Shown one piece after another: positions 36,531 through 46,029 of a DNA stretch of 64,000 nt; position 1 is the stretch's first letter, and each line of letters begins with the position of its first letter. Made by a program: the position numbers and the translations under genes. The DNA is from Bacillus_BE sp042263505. GTDB lineage: Bacteria > Bacillota > Bacilli > Bacillales > Cytobacillaceae. Below the pieces are notes generated by a model. That model made no database searches and had not been told where the DNA came from. It was given only the letters and a program-made list of their open reading frames with translations. Location: the NCBI RefSeq assembly GCF_042263505.1, contig NZ_JBHKFI010000015.1, forward strand, positions 51,533 through 115,532. Reading direction: 5' to 3'.

Positions 36531-38237
36531 ATGGTGTATCATAAAGTTCCGTTCAAAATTATTGTTTTAAACATCTTTTTAGTTTTCTTTCCAATTATTG
36601 TTGAGCAATATAATGAAAGTTCAACAGAATTTATCTGGTTTCTTCATTTGATCCCTATTTATTTTGCTATTTATTATTTGAGTTTATCAAGAGCTCTTGT
36701 ATTTAGTATCCTTACAATTCTTTTACATTTCAGCTGGGAATTCGGGGAATCCATACATACTTCTGAAATTCAATACCATGATATTCAAATATTTATTTCT
36801 ACAACAGTGATGAAGATTTTGGCAATTTTAGCGACTAATTTTCTCACAACTCAAATCAAACAAAAGCAGCATAACCTTGAAGAGGCAAATCAACAATTAC
36901 AACTGCAAACAAAAGATTTGGAGTACTTTGCATACAATGATTATTTGACAGGATTGCCTAACCGCTATATGTTAAATAGACATCTTTCTACGGAAATAAA
37001 TCAACGGAATGAACAGGAATTGGCAGTATTATCCTTGGATTTGGACCGGTTTAAAATGGTAAATGATACGAAAGGTCATGGAGCTGGAGATGAGCTGTTA
37101 CAGCTAGTGTCTAAACTATTAAAACAACTTGTTAGACCAAGAGATATAGTATCGAGACAAGGTGGAGACGAATTTATCATTTTACTTAAAGGTTCAGGAA
37201 AGCGAGAATCTAAACAAATGGGGCAACAAATCCTCAATGAGTTTTCCAATCCATTTTTCTTAAGTGACGAAGAACTTTTCATAACGCCAAGCATAGGAAT
37301 AAGCTTATATCCAAGAGACGGTGCAAAAGCCGATTCTTTAATAAAAAATGCCGACAAAGCCATGTATTTAGCTAAAGAAAAGGGCAAAAACAACTTTCAA
37401 TTTTACACATCAAAGCTTGATAGCAGCCTCGAGCAAAAAATGGTTTTGGAGCAAGCTTTAAGAAAAGTGATTGAAAACAAAGAATTAGTTTTATATTATC
37501 AGCCACAAATTGAATTAATTACGGATGAAATTATAGGTGTGGAAGCTCTCCTTCGCTGGAATCATCCTGATATGGGATTGATCTCTCCATTGGAATTTAT
37601 CCCTTTAGCAGAGGAAACTGGACTTATTATCCCAATTGGAAAATGGGTGATAGAAACGGCTTGTAAACAAACAAAAAAATGGCACGAAAAAGGTTTTACT
37701 TCCTTGCATACTTCTGTAAATGTTTCAGTTCGTCAATTTAACGACCCTTACTTTGTCAACTACATCATTGAGGTTTTATCAAAGACAGGCTTAGAACCTA
37801 AATATCTTACAATTGAAATAACAGAAAGTATAATGAATAACACTAAAAAATCGTTAAATATTATAAATCAATTGAAAGGAATAGGAATTAAAATATCGAT
37901 TGATGATTTTGGGACAGGCTATTCTTCGCTAAGTGTCCTTAATGAACTTCCCATTGATTATCTAAAAATCGATCAGTCCTTTATAAAAGATCATGAAACA
38001 AATTCTAATAAAAATGCACTTGTAAAAGCAATTATTCAAATGGGACAAAATTTAAATTTTGAGCTTGTCGCTGAAGGTATTGAAAATGAGAAGCAAATTA
38101 ATATCCTAAAAAATTATCAATGCGGATTTGGGCAAGGATATTTTTACAGTCCACCATTATCTGTAAACAAGGTGGAAAGGCTATTTCAAGAAATGCATTT
38201 AAAGACCAATGAAAATATAATATTTAGGGTTCCTTAA
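36531..38237 (+). CDS. Membrane-bound GGDEF-EAL c-di-GMP protein
   Basis: 568 aa from ATG 36531, AAGGAG 6 nt upstream. N-terminal membrane part of about four helices (FKIIVLNIFLVFFPIIV; WFLHLIPIYFAIYYL; ALVFSILTILLHF; TVMKILAILATNF), a short coiled coil, then GGDEF domain with an intact active site (RQGGDEFIILL near 210) and EAL domain with GVEALLRWNHP, IDDFGTGYSSL and VAEGIEN. Both catalytic motif sets look complete, so it may make and/or break c-di-GMP. It stands alone, with no visible partner. Confidence 0.93.
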   Translation: MVYHKVPFKIIVLNIFLVFFPIIVEQYNESSTEFIWFLHLIPIYFAIYYLSLSRALVFSILTILLHFSWEFGESIHTSEIQYHDIQIFISTTVMKILAILATNFLTTQIKQKQHNLEEANQQLQLQTKDLEYFAYNDYLTGLPNRYMLNRHLSTEINQRNEQELAVLSLDLDRFKMVNDTKGHGAGDELLQLVSKLLKQLVRPRDIVSRQGGDEFIILLKGSGKRESKQMGQQILNEFSNPFFLSDEELFITPSIGISLYPRDGAKADSLIKNADKAMYLAKEKGKNNFQFYTSKLDSSLEQKMVLEQALRKVIENKELVLYYQPQIELITDEIIGVEALLRWNHPDMGLISPLEFIPLAEETGLIIPIGKWVIETACKQTKKWHEKGFTSLHTSVNVSVRQFNDPYFVNYIIEVLSKTGLEPKYLTIEITESIMNNTKKSLNIINQLKGIGIKISIDDFGTGYSSLSVLNELPIDYLKIDQSFIKDHETNSNKNALVKAIIQMGQNLNFELVAEGIENEKQINILKNYQCGFGQGYFYSPPLSVNKVERLFQEMHLKTNENIIFRVP

Positions 38238-38503
38238 CATGTGAAGGAGCCCTTGATTACTTATTGAAAAAGACAAAAAAGAAAATAAGACGATTGAGCA
38301 GCTGAAAGAAGAAGAAATTCCGAAGTTTAGATAAAGAAGGGCCTTTTCTGTTTTTAAAAACAGCTATGGAGCATGATTACTTTTCTAGCGAGTGAAAGCT
38401 ATTTTTTACCTAGAGAGAAAATAGCTTTCACAAATTCCAATGGAGAAAAAGAATGACCAAATACAAAAATGGCAGGGATCCTCCACTTACGCTTTTGGTT
38501 ACT
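38238..38503. other. Short intergenic stretch with a coding remnant
   Basis: A 25-codon open stretch (KDKKENKTIEQLKEEEIPKF, then R and stop at about 38331) has no start and may be the tail of a lost gene. No other signal. Confidence 0.3.
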
Positions 38504-38968
38504 TTAATATTCTCCTTTGATTACAAAAAACGAGCCCCGAATTGTTCCTGCTAGTTTAGACTTCTGCCTAGCAAACTTAAACTTTCCTTCTAACTCCTTT
38601 GGTATTTCCATCCCCTCAGAAAGCTTAAAACCAACAGCCCGCTTCTTAGGGTCATCAACCGTATACATGACGTTGACCTCAAGACCATCCTCATAAAAGA
38701 CGTAGGCCATCTTGATATTTTCCACTTGAAAACGCGACGTTTCTAAAGGCTTGGCTGCAAACTCAATATCACGTTCTTCTTGCAAAATTCGGTTCACATA
38801 ATCAAGGGTCTCGCAGGATTCACTAGCTGGTATGACAGTAAATTCATGCTTATATTTATTCATAAAGTAACGGGCTTCATTAGCACGTAAACCAGCAAGC
38901 GCTTCGGCTACAGGTGAAGACTCTAAACCAACCGTAGACACATTTTTAAAATCAACAATATAAGACAT
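38504..38968 (-). CDS. Uncharacterised protein paired with a GyrI-like protein
   Basis: 154 aa from ATG 38968 (MSYIVDFK), 8 nt after GGGGGG; the ATG two codons earlier is too close. No signal peptide or membrane span. Mixed alpha/beta composition with a basic C-terminus (FKFARQKSKLAGTIRGSFFVI). I do not recognise a family. It lies 23 nt after the GyrI-like gene and is probably co-transcribed with it and controlled by the divergent WYL regulator. Confidence 0.7.
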   Translation of the reverse strand: MSYIVDFKNVSTVGLESSPVAEALAGLRANEARYFMNKYKHEFTVIPASESCETLDYVNRILQEERDIEFAAKPLETSRFQVENIKMAYVFYEDGLEVNVMYTVDDPKKRAVGFKLSEGMEIPKELEGKFKFARQKSKLAGTIRGSFFVIKGEY

Positions 38969-38991
38969 TTCCATTCCCCCCTTTTATCTCT

Positions 38992-39471
38992 TTATTTCCC
39001 AACAACTGGAATCCATATTTCACCAAAAGCTAAGCCGTTCCGCTGCCCCATCTCAACTGTTGCATTTGGCCCACCAACATAGGCAAAATTCTTCGCTTCC
39101 GGAAGGACCTGACCAAAGGCAAGGCCAGTAAGCTTATTCTTTAATTCTTCAGCTGTTTTCCCTTCCCCTTGAACAACTAGATATTCCCCCTTAGGAAATT
39201 GGATAACTCTGGCTTCTTCCGGTGCCTCTGCTTCTGTCATGACGCCGGCATAATGCATCATCTTGTTATTCACCGCTTCGTTCACGGCAAATACGTAATC
39301 ATTTGTGGCCATGGCTTTTAAAGTGGCAAGCCTTCCATCTTTGCTGATATTCTGCCAAAAGTCTGACTTTTCCTTGTTTATGCCTACAAAATCTGTGTAA
39401 TCGCTCTTAAGCTCAGTTCCAATACCTATTACGGTAAAGCTGTCCTTTTCTTCTAAGGTATAATCTGCCAT
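38992..39471 (-). CDS. GyrI-like (AraC effector-binding domain) protein
   Basis: 159 aa from ATG 39471 (MADYTLEEKD), AAGGAAGG 8 nt upstream. The layout (SFTVIGIGTEL beta-strand, NDYVFAVNEAV, RVIQFPKGEYLVVQGEG, then an aromatic strand pair ending FGEIWIPV) is that of stand-alone GyrI-like small-molecule-binding proteins. They bind or hydrolyse small toxic compounds, or sequester ligands. First gene of a two-gene unit, divergent from a WYL-domain regulator. Confidence 0.75.
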   Translation of the reverse strand: MADYTLEEKDSFTVIGIGTELKSDYTDFVGINKEKSDFWQNISKDGRLATLKAMATNDYVFAVNEAVNNKMMHYAGVMTEAEAPEEARVIQFPKGEYLVVQGEGKTAEELKNKLTGLAFGQVLPEAKNFAYVGGPNATVEMGQRNGLAFGEIWIPVVGK

Positions 39472-39582
39472 ATTCAAAACCTTCCTTTTTTTTAAAATGA
39501 ATCAAATGATTTGCCTTTTTCACTTGATGAGTCTATGATAGCCTTAAATCATGTCAAAAAATGATACTGTTTAGGAGTCCCA

Positions 39583-40545
39583 ATGAAAAAAGTTGAACGG
39601 ATTAATGTTATGATGCGGTATATCAACAACCGCGCCCACTTTACGATCTCTGAAATCATGCGAGAATTTAACATCTCTCGTTCGACAGCTATTAGAGATA
39701 TCAGAGAAATTGAGGCCATGGGAATGCCACTTGTCGCTGAAGTTGGAAGAGATGGGGGCTATTCTGTTATGCGCAACTCTGTTCTACCCGTTGTTAGATT
39801 TACCGATAATGAGGTCAAAGCTCTTTTTATTGCCTTTATGGCTACAAGAAATCAACAGCTCCCCTATCTAAAGAGTCGTCAGTCTCTTGCTGAAAAATTA
39901 CTAGGCCTCATCTCAGAAAACCAGCAAGATGATCTTTTTCTTTTAAATCAAATCTTGCTTTTTGAAGGGACCAATCCCTATAATCCTGACCTACTTGATC
40001 TTTCAGACCTCCCCCATCCCATGTTAGAAAAACTGATTCAAATCCTTCTTTTGGATAGCTATTTATTTATTACCGTCCAAGAAGAGAAGGTAGTAAAGTC
40101 TTATCCAATTTATCTCTTGCACCTTTATCGTGAAAAAAGTCTTTGGCTGATTGAAGGCTTTGACTTAAAGGAAGAAAAAAAACAGATTTTTCCTGTCGAT
40201 CAGCTCACCAATGTCAAACCCTACCCGACAGAAAAAAGATTAAGTAAAAAAAAGATTTTAGAATTAATAAATAAGCAGGAAGAAGTAATCAACCTTGTCC
40301 TTGAGCTAGGCCCAAAAGCAATTGCCCAGTTCAAAAAATACCATCCTTTAAAGATTACAATTTCCTATACGAATCCTTACCAAACCAAAGCCATTCTAAA
40401 GACTTTTATCAATGTTAATAATCCCAAAGAATTGACCGAAATAACAAACTGGCTACTTTTCCTAGGTAAGGATATCAAAGTCAAGGAAATGCCAAAAGAA
40501 GTATTAGAGGGTTTGCAAGAGAGATTATGCTTATACTGTCCATAA
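39583..40545 (+). CDS. HTH-WYL transcription regulator
   Basis: 320 aa, ATG 39583. Residues 1-60 are a DeoR/HTH_11-type helix-turn-helix (RAHFTISEIMREFNISRSTA, IRDIREIEAMGMPL), the rest a WYL ligand-binding domain (VVKSYPIYLLHLYREKSLWLI) with a C-terminal WCX-like extension. WYL regulators control small adjacent units in response to nucleic acid or metabolite ligands. It is divergent from the GyrI-like pair, 111 bp apart, and probably represses it and itself. Confidence 0.85.
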   Translation: MKKVERINVMMRYINNRAHFTISEIMREFNISRSTAIRDIREIEAMGMPLVAEVGRDGGYSVMRNSVLPVVRFTDNEVKALFIAFMATRNQQLPYLKSRQSLAEKLLGLISENQQDDLFLLNQILLFEGTNPYNPDLLDLSDLPHPMLEKLIQILLLDSYLFITVQEEKVVKSYPIYLLHLYREKSLWLIEGFDLKEEKKQIFPVDQLTNVKPYPTEKRLSKKKILELINKQEEVINLVLELGPKAIAQFKKYHPLKITISYTNPYQTKAILKTFINVNNPKELTEITNWLLFLGKDIKVKEMPKEVLEGLQERLCLYCP

Positions 40546-41058
40546 GCAATGGCCAGTTAAAACCTAAATAATTTTGAGCTTGGCCAGGGGTAGTACCAGT
40601 AAAGCTGTCACTAGCCCTATACAATATATATTGTGCAATACAAAAACTTGTTATAACAGTAAAATAAGCATACCAATAGCTCAGTAATAGATTCTAAAAT
40701 CAAGGATAATGAATAAGCTATTCAAAATGCTGATGATACAATTCAAAATTAACAAAGCAATTTTGCGAGTTTTTATTTTATGAAAGGACACATCTACAGA
40801 AGGGCTGTTCTTGGAAGAAGAAAAAGTGCAAATGGGTTCTAAGTGGCTTGTTGATATTAAACATAAGATAGGTAAACCCCGAGGCATTAAAAAAATAACC
40901 AGTCTTTATAAAAAATAAAGCAAATTTCGTCATTTTTTTCAATCAAATTTAGGAAAATTCCTTTATTTTTAAAGGATGTTTGGATTTTCAATCAAACGTT
41001 TGATTAAATTAGGGTCAACTAGAATTCCGTCGAATCTTTGAAATGAAATAGCTTCTCC
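40546..41058. other. Gene-poor stretch with decayed coding fragments
   Basis: No intact gene. The plus strand at about 40784-40918 keeps an open stretch (STEGLFLEEEKVQMGSKWL, DIKHKIGKPRGIKKI) ending in a stop. On the minus strand about 41055-40969 reads FQRFDGILVDPNLIKRLIE, next to the inserted element, which may have interrupted it. The perfect palindrome AATCAAACGTTTGATT is at 40990-41005. Confidence 0.4.
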
Positions 41059-41386
41059 ATAAAGTGAAACTTCCATCAGTGGGGGTTTTCGACGTACAGG
41101 ACGTGAAGTGTGCAGACGTTGCGATTGACGTCGCGCTTTTAGTCTGCCATTCATCCCCCACTGATGGTTAGTCACGCAAAGCCTGATTGATTTTTCTAAG
41201 GGCTGAAGCCCAAAGAAAAATCTTATTTCACTTATCACGCTCATAACGCCACATCCTGTGGCTTCGCCTGACTAGGACCTTAATCCCTCGTCGGACCTTT
41301 ACGGACAGTTGATCTCCCACTTATCTTCTTCGTATTCTCTGAATCTTGAAGTGGGAGTCAAAATGTCCGTTAAGAGTGGGATAAAA
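41059..41386 (-). mobile_element. ORF-less ~330-bp element resembling IscB-type omega RNA (HEARO), copy 2
   Basis: Second copy of the element at 18340-18670, with the same ends (ATAAAGTGAAACTTCC ... AGAGTGGGATAAAA). Differences from copy 1 include one fewer G in the CCATCAGTGGGGG arm and a short changed block near 41118. It lies directly after the T-run of the glutamate dehydrogenase terminator; the junction TTGTTTTTA/TCCCAC resembles TTGTTTTA/TCCCAC at copy 1, hinting at a preferred target. No transposase or IscB gene is in the window. Confidence 0.6.
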
Positions 41387-41391
41387 ACAAA

Positions 41392-41430
41392 AAGAGGCCC
41401 CCATTAATTATGAAGAACCTCTTTATTAAA
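41392..41430 (-). terminator. Terminator of gdhA
   Basis: AAAGAGG / CCTCTTT arms around a 20-nt loop; minus strand continues TTTTTGTTTTT into the inserted element. Confidence 0.7.
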
Positions 41431-41555
41431 ATGGATTTATTTTCCCATTAGGGCGTTATCACATCATGCCGCCCATTAAATATAGCCAATCGGTGACCAC
41501 TCACCGTTTTATGATGCTGGATCTATTTTTCTATTATAATTATGACTAGGATTTT

Positions 41556-42938
41556 TCAAATAATTCCCTGTTCAATCATTGCATTAGCTACTTTTACGAA
41601 TCCAGCTATGTTAGCACCCACAACAAGATTCCCTGGAACCTCATATTCTTCTGATGCTTTCATACTCTTTCTATAAATATCATTCATGATTTCTTGTAAT
41701 TTCAAATCCACTTCTTCTTGTGTCCAAGCCAGTCTTGCACTATTTTGTGCCATTTCTAACGCGGAGACTGCAACACCGCCTGCATTTGCTGCTTTGGCAG
41801 GAGCAAATAAAACAGAATGATCCATAAAAGTATCGATTGCTTCTTGAGTAGAAGGCATATTTGCACCTTCACCGACTGCCTTAACCCCATTTGAAACTAA
41901 CATTTCTGCTGCTTCCTTATTTATCTCATTTTGTGTTGCACAAGGTAATGCAATATCACACGGTATTGCCCAGATGCCTAAACACCCTTCCTGATAAACA
42001 GCACCAGGATGATCTTTGACATATTCAGAAATTCTTTTATTCTCTATTTCTTTTATTCGTTTAACCGTATCTAGGTTAATTCCATTTGAATCATAAACAT
42101 AGCCGTTTGAATCGCTGCATGAGACCACTTTTGCACCAAACTGCACCGCTTTTTCCATTGCATAAATCGATACATTTCCTGATCCTGATACCACAACTGT
42201 ACTTCCTTTAAAGCTTAGTCCCTGACTTTTGAGCATTTCTTCTACAAAGTATACCAATCCATATCCTGTCGCTTCTTTCCGTCCTAAGCTTCCTCCGTAA
42301 CCAATGCCTTTACCAGTGAGTACACCTGCTTCGTAAGCATTTTTTAATTTTTTATATTGCCCGAACAGATAACCAATCTCTCTAGCCCCTACTCCTATAT
42401 CCCCAGCGGGAACATCGGTATCCGGCCCGATATGCCTGCTAAGCTCTGTCATAAAGCTCTGACAAAAGCGCATAATTTCTAAATCAGATTTACCTTTTGG
42501 ATCAAAATCAGAACCGCCCTTTCCACCGCCTATTGGCTGCCCTGTTAATGAGTTTTTAAAGGTTTGCTCAAACCCTAGAAATTTAATAATGCTTGCGTTA
42601 ACAGAAGGATGAAATCTTAGTCCCCCCTTATAAGGTCCAATTGCACTATTGAATTGCACACGATAGCCACGATTCACTTTTACATTCCCTTTATCATCCA
42701 CCCATGAAACTCGAAAGGTAATCAATCGCTCTGGTTCGATCATTCTTTCTAAAATTGCATGTTTGATATATATTGGATTTTTCACAAGGACAGGTACTAA
42801 AGAATCAAGTACTTCTTTAACTGCCTGCAGGAATTCCCATTCATTTGGATTACGCATTCGAACACTTTCAAATAATCGATTTACGTAATCTTTCACGATT
42901 TGCGTTTGATTCTCTTCTACTCTTTCCAGCATTTTCAT
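41556..42938 (-). CDS. gdhA: NADP-type glutamate dehydrogenase
   Basis: 460 aa, ATG 42938, AGGAG about 10 nt upstream. The length and sequence match the hexameric ~450-aa glutamate dehydrogenases (GdhA): YKGGLRFHPSVNASIIKFLG, substrate-binding GGGKGGSDFDPKGKS near 130, AGDIGVGAREIGYL and a Rossmann fold VVVSGSGNVSIYA. It makes glutamate from 2-oxoglutarate and ammonia (or the reverse). It is divergent from a LysR regulator of the GltC type with 146 bp between them, so that regulator is the likely activator. Confidence 0.95.
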   Translation of the reverse strand: MKMLERVEENQTQIVKDYVNRLFESVRMRNPNEWEFLQAVKEVLDSLVPVLVKNPIYIKHAILERMIEPERLITFRVSWVDDKGNVKVNRGYRVQFNSAIGPYKGGLRFHPSVNASIIKFLGFEQTFKNSLTGQPIGGGKGGSDFDPKGKSDLEIMRFCQSFMTELSRHIGPDTDVPAGDIGVGAREIGYLFGQYKKLKNAYEAGVLTGKGIGYGGSLGRKEATGYGLVYFVEEMLKSQGLSFKGSTVVVSGSGNVSIYAMEKAVQFGAKVVSCSDSNGYVYDSNGINLDTVKRIKEIENKRISEYVKDHPGAVYQEGCLGIWAIPCDIALPCATQNEINKEAAEMLVSNGVKAVGEGANMPSTQEAIDTFMDHSVLFAPAKAANAGGVAVSALEMAQNSARLAWTQEEVDLKLQEIMNDIYRKSMKASEEYEVPGNLVVGANIAGFVKVANAMIEQGII

Positions 42939-43047
42939 TATATTCAGCTCCTAAAGTATATTAAAATTTGAATTTTTTTATTTTCATAAATGCGTTTTCA
43001 TTTTATAATTTTATTATTCATAGTTTCAATATTCATTTCCGATGAGA

Positions 43048-43059
43048 TTCATGCATGAA
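43048..43059. promoter_or_regulatory. Palindrome in the gdhA/LysR intergenic region
   Basis: TTCATGCATGAA is a perfect 12-bp palindrome about 26 bp before the LysR gene start; a candidate binding site for that regulator. Confidence 0.35.
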
Positions 43060-43084
43060 ACGCATTAAAGTGGAGTGATAAAAA

Positions 43085-43996
43085 ATGGAGACGAGGCAAA
43101 TTCAGTATTTCCTGGAAGTTGCAAAAAGAGAGCATGTTACAGAGGCAGCAGATTGCTTGCATGTTGCCCAATCTTCCGTCAGCAGACAAATTTTCAATTT
43201 AGAGAACGAATTAGGTGTAGAACTTTTTATACGTGAGGGAAGAGGCGTAAGGTTAACCCCTCTAGGCAAAATTTTTTTTGAACGAATGAAACAAGTGTGG
43301 AATATGATGGAGGATGCCAAGCGAGAAGTAGAAGAATATTTAAATCCGGAAAAAGGCACGGTTCGAATTGCATTCCCTATTAGCATGGCGGCGCATACAT
43401 TGCCTTCCATCATTTATGCTTTTCGCACTCGGTTCCCAGATGCTAAATTTCAAATGAGCAATGCACTTTATTATGATTTAATCGATGGTGTTGTAAATGG
43501 TGAATTTAATTTGGCGATGATCGCACCCATGCCCAATCTGGAAAAAGAGAAAAAAATTAAAGGAGCAATCCTTTTCACAGAAAATATAGTTGCCCTCATC
43601 TCTGTTCGTCATCCATTAGCTGATCGGAAATCCATTAGGTTAAGAGACTTAAAAGATGACCCCTTCTGTGTCCTGCCTGAAGGATTCATATTTCGCGAAC
43701 AAGTTGTTCAAGCATGTAATGATGTAGGTTTTTCGCCACAAATCGCCTTCGAAGGGAAAGATATTGATGCATTAAAAGGGTTAGTCTCTGCAGGCTTAGG
43801 TGTAGCATTGATGCCAGAGATGACATTGGTTGATAACACACCACGTTCCACCGTCATGATTCCAATACCTGACGCAAGTCTCACACGCACTGTCGGCGTC
43901 ATCTACCCGACCGAACGTAAACTGCTCCCAACCGAAGTATTGTTTTATGATTTCCTGCTTACAACTTATGAAAGATTAAATGAGTTTAGAAACTAA
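43085..43996 (+). CDS. LysR-type regulator, GltC-like
   Basis: 303 aa, ATG 43085 with AGTGGAGTG upstream. N-terminal LysR helix-turn-helix (METRQIQYFLEVAKREHVTEAA, LHVAQSSVSRQIFNLENELG in parts), then a two-lobe effector domain. The N-terminus and length resemble GltC, the 2-oxoglutarate/glutamate-responsive activator of glutamate synthase. Divergent to gdhA, it probably controls glutamate synthesis here. Confidence 0.88.
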   Translation: METRQIQYFLEVAKREHVTEAADCLHVAQSSVSRQIFNLENELGVELFIREGRGVRLTPLGKIFFERMKQVWNMMEDAKREVEEYLNPEKGTVRIAFPISMAAHTLPSIIYAFRTRFPDAKFQMSNALYYDLIDGVVNGEFNLAMIAPMPNLEKEKKIKGAILFTENIVALISVRHPLADRKSIRLRDLKDDPFCVLPEGFIFREQVVQACNDVGFSPQIAFEGKDIDALKGLVSAGLGVALMPEMTLVDNTPRSTVMIPIPDASLTRTVGVIYPTERKLLPTEVLFYDFLLTTYERLNEFRN

Positions 43997-44070
43997 AAAT
44001 CGCAAAAGAAAGAGGACGATTCTTTACTACATCTTTGGACTCAACAGAACCGCCCTCAAGACCTTCTCTT

Positions 44071-44107
44071 AAAAATGCACCTTGAAAGAATCCAAGTGCA
44101 TTTTTTT
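44071..44107 (+). terminator. Terminator of the LysR gene
   Basis: AAATGCACCTTG pairs with CAAGTGCATTT around AAAGAATC, followed by TTTTTTT on the plus strand. Confidence 0.75.
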
Positions 44108-44139
44108 ATGTTTTGATAATGAGGACAAACACTTAATCA

Positions 44140-44345
44140 ATGGCCACCTTTAAACGATATTATAACCAAAAGCCATGACAAGCTTATCCATTTCCTTTAA
44201 TTTTACAACGATACCAATCGGAACTAGCTTAGTAGGGTTGCGATTCTCGGTTTGTACCTCTTCCTTTTATGATTCCACTTTTTGAATCGTCTTTTGTTCA
44301 CTACTGCCTATCAATGTGAGTGCTATAATAATAAATAAAATTTTA
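44140..44345 (-). pseudogene. Decayed small lipoprotein-like gene
   Basis: The minus strand reads KILFIIIALTLIGSSEQKTI, then an in-frame stop after VES, then KEEVQTENRNPTKLVPIG and KLKEMDKLVMAFGYNIV. An ATG (MVK) lies in another frame just upstream. The hydrophobic start and following charged linker suggest a broken secreted or lipoprotein gene. The rest of 43997-44500 shows only the LysR terminator. Confidence 0.35.
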
Positions 44346-44500
44346 CCATGCAAATAAAGTGAACCCTACTGGTTTTATAAATAAATTCAGAAAAGACAGA
44401 CGAATATCCGCTTTATATTTTTCAATAATTAAAAAAGGACGGATCTCCTCCCCATCCATCAACTGGATAAGAAAGTAAACCGTCCGCAGCTTTGTATGTA

Positions 44501-45034
44501 CTATCTTAAAAATCGTAAGACTTCTTCTAGATTAGAAGTGATTACAAAGGGTTTTCTCATTGCCTTTTTTATATTTGCATTCCCATTATCAGAGATCACT
44601 AAAAAAATGGGATCCTGAGTAATGGTTACAACACCTTGTTTTTCATTCCATTCAGCAAGAGTAAACACGAAGGTCGATGATACTTTTCCTGTCGCAAAAA
44701 GGTCATCCTCAACTTTTGTAAATGCATCTTCATCTACCGCTAAGTCATGAGAATGGCTCCACTTATTAGATACTGTTACAACACCGTAATTTTTTTGTTC
44801 GACCTTATAAGCATTCTTTTCAATATACCTTGTAAGCAACAAACTAATCCCCAAGGACACTAATAATAAAATGAAACTATTTACCGCATCTGAATACTTT
44901 TCAATAATCAAAAATGAAATAATACCGAATAAAAACATGATGACCGTTAGACCAATAATATTTCTGAAAATCCTAATCACTCTATTTTCATCCCCTCTAG
45001 TATAAAAGCAATCCTTGTCACACGAGAAGCTCAC
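44501..45034 (-). CDS. Uncharacterised two-span membrane protein
   Basis: 177 codons from a GTG at 45034 without a good ribosome site; a GTG at about 44983 (VIRIFRNIIGL) is also possible. Two membrane helices (IGLTVIMFLFGIISFLII; FILLLVSLGISLLL) precede a soluble part with beta character (VTVSNKWSHSHDLAVD; PIFLVISDNGN). Family not recognised. It follows a similar membrane protein 9 nt away and is probably in its operon. Confidence 0.6.
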   Translation of the reverse strand: MSFSCDKDCFYTRGDENRVIRIFRNIIGLTVIMFLFGIISFLIIEKYSDAVNSFILLLVSLGISLLLTRYIEKNAYKVEQKNYGVVTVSNKWSHSHDLAVDEDAFTKVEDDLFATGKVSSTFVFTLAEWNEKQGVVTITQDPIFLVISDNGNANIKKAMRKPFVITSNLEEVLRFLR

Positions 45035-45043
45035 TCTAGATAT

Positions 45044-45508
45044 TTATAGTATCTTATGATTACTAACATATTGCTGTAGAGCATCAAATATCTCAGTCTC
45101 TTCCTTCTTTGTTAAAACATAATAAGATGGGATATGTACCGTTTTTTTATCTTTACATTTAAGAGCAAACCCATATGATTTTAGTCCTAAAAATCCAGTA
45201 GGTACTTCACCAAGCAATTCAACTTTAGTGATATTTTTACGATTTATTTCCATATTCTTAACAATGATTTTATTGGTATCATAAGAGAACATGATTGGAT
45301 TCTTAAATAATACATAAACCATCAGTAAAAACAATTTTCCAAAAAAGAAAAAGCCAAAAAGAGATAAAAAAATATATAATACTCTCCGTGGAATGCCATC
45401 ATCTGAGAATAAACCTGCAAAAAAAAGTAATATCCCTACAATAACCAAGCATATAAATGCTAATAAACGGCCAAGCACAAAGATTTTTCGATACTTTATT
45501 GCCTTCAT
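45044..45508 (-). CDS. Membrane protein with two N-terminal helices and a PH-like tail (STM3941-like)
   Basis: 154 aa from ATG 45508, AGAGG 9 nt upstream; the ATG overlaps the previous stop (ATGA). Two membrane helices (GRLLAFICLVIVGILLFFAG; IFLSLFGFFFFGKLFLLMVY) precede a ~85-residue soluble domain (INRKNITKVELLGEVPTGFLG; YGFALKCKDKKTVHIPS) of the kind seen in STM3941-type proteins. Function unknown. Confidence 0.65.
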   Translation of the reverse strand: MKAIKYRKIFVLGRLLAFICLVIVGILLFFAGLFSDDGIPRRVLYIFLSLFGFFFFGKLFLLMVYVLFKNPIMFSYDTNKIIVKNMEINRKNITKVELLGEVPTGFLGLKSYGFALKCKDKKTVHIPSYYVLTKKEETEIFDALQQYVSNHKIL

Positions 45509-45696
45509 AATTTGCCTCTTATGGATGATATCAAATTTGCGATAAGACTCTTCCAATTTGATTCATTTATGGTTTGTATGAGCAATTTTGCGCTTTGGCT
45601 CTTATCCAGATTTGTATTATGAACAATCCAGGTTCTTTCATCACTAATTAAAAGTAAATAAACCTCTATAAAGGCAGGTAATGTATTCTCCTCCAT
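45505..45696 (-). CDS. Small ORF coupled to the following membrane protein gene
   Basis: 63 codons from ATG 45696, overlapping the next start by 4 nt. No clear ribosome site before the ATG. Soluble, mixed composition (RTWIVHNTNLDKSQSAKLL). It could be a genuine small protein or the tail of a truncated gene lost near the toxin remnant upstream. Confidence 0.4.
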   Translation of the reverse strand: MEENTLPAFIEVYLLLISDERTWIVHNTNLDKSQSAKLLIQTINESNWKSLIANLISSIRGKL

Positions 45697-45976
45697 TTTC
45701 TGTGAATTCCCAAAAGATTTAGATTATTATTCATTCACTATTATTTACCACTTGTGTCTAAGTTCGTCAAATTTGTCCAAACAGCGAAACGAATTTTTAG
45801 AGGTTCTTTATTCCTGTATATCAATATTGAACCTAGTGCATTTATAGGTGCAAAGGAGTGTGTTCATTGTTTTTATGAGGAGATTGAAGGTTTTAATATT
45901 TTTCATTGTCTTTATATCGTAAAGTTGTTCATTTATTTCTGGGCCCTTTTTTACTATTTTGATTTTTTATTTAAGG

Positions 45977-46022
45977 CAAAAAAAAGACAACATTCTTGGG
46001 ATTTAAGAAAGTCATCTTCGCT
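45977..46022 (-). terminator. Hairpin with T-run
   Basis: AAGATGACTTTCTT and AAGAATGTTGTCTT arms pair imperfectly; the minus strand continues TTTTTTT. It would end any transcript through the toxin remnant. Confidence 0.45.
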
Positions 46023-46029
46023 TTAAATT

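Noticed and set aside
40681..40887. 68-codon minus-strand open frame
   Set aside because: No Shine-Dalgarno, no family resemblance, and remains of a plus-strand frame explain the region better.
45754..46026. 90-codon plus-strand open frame
   Set aside because: No ribosome site, unnatural composition, and it runs antisense through the toxin remnant and hairpin.
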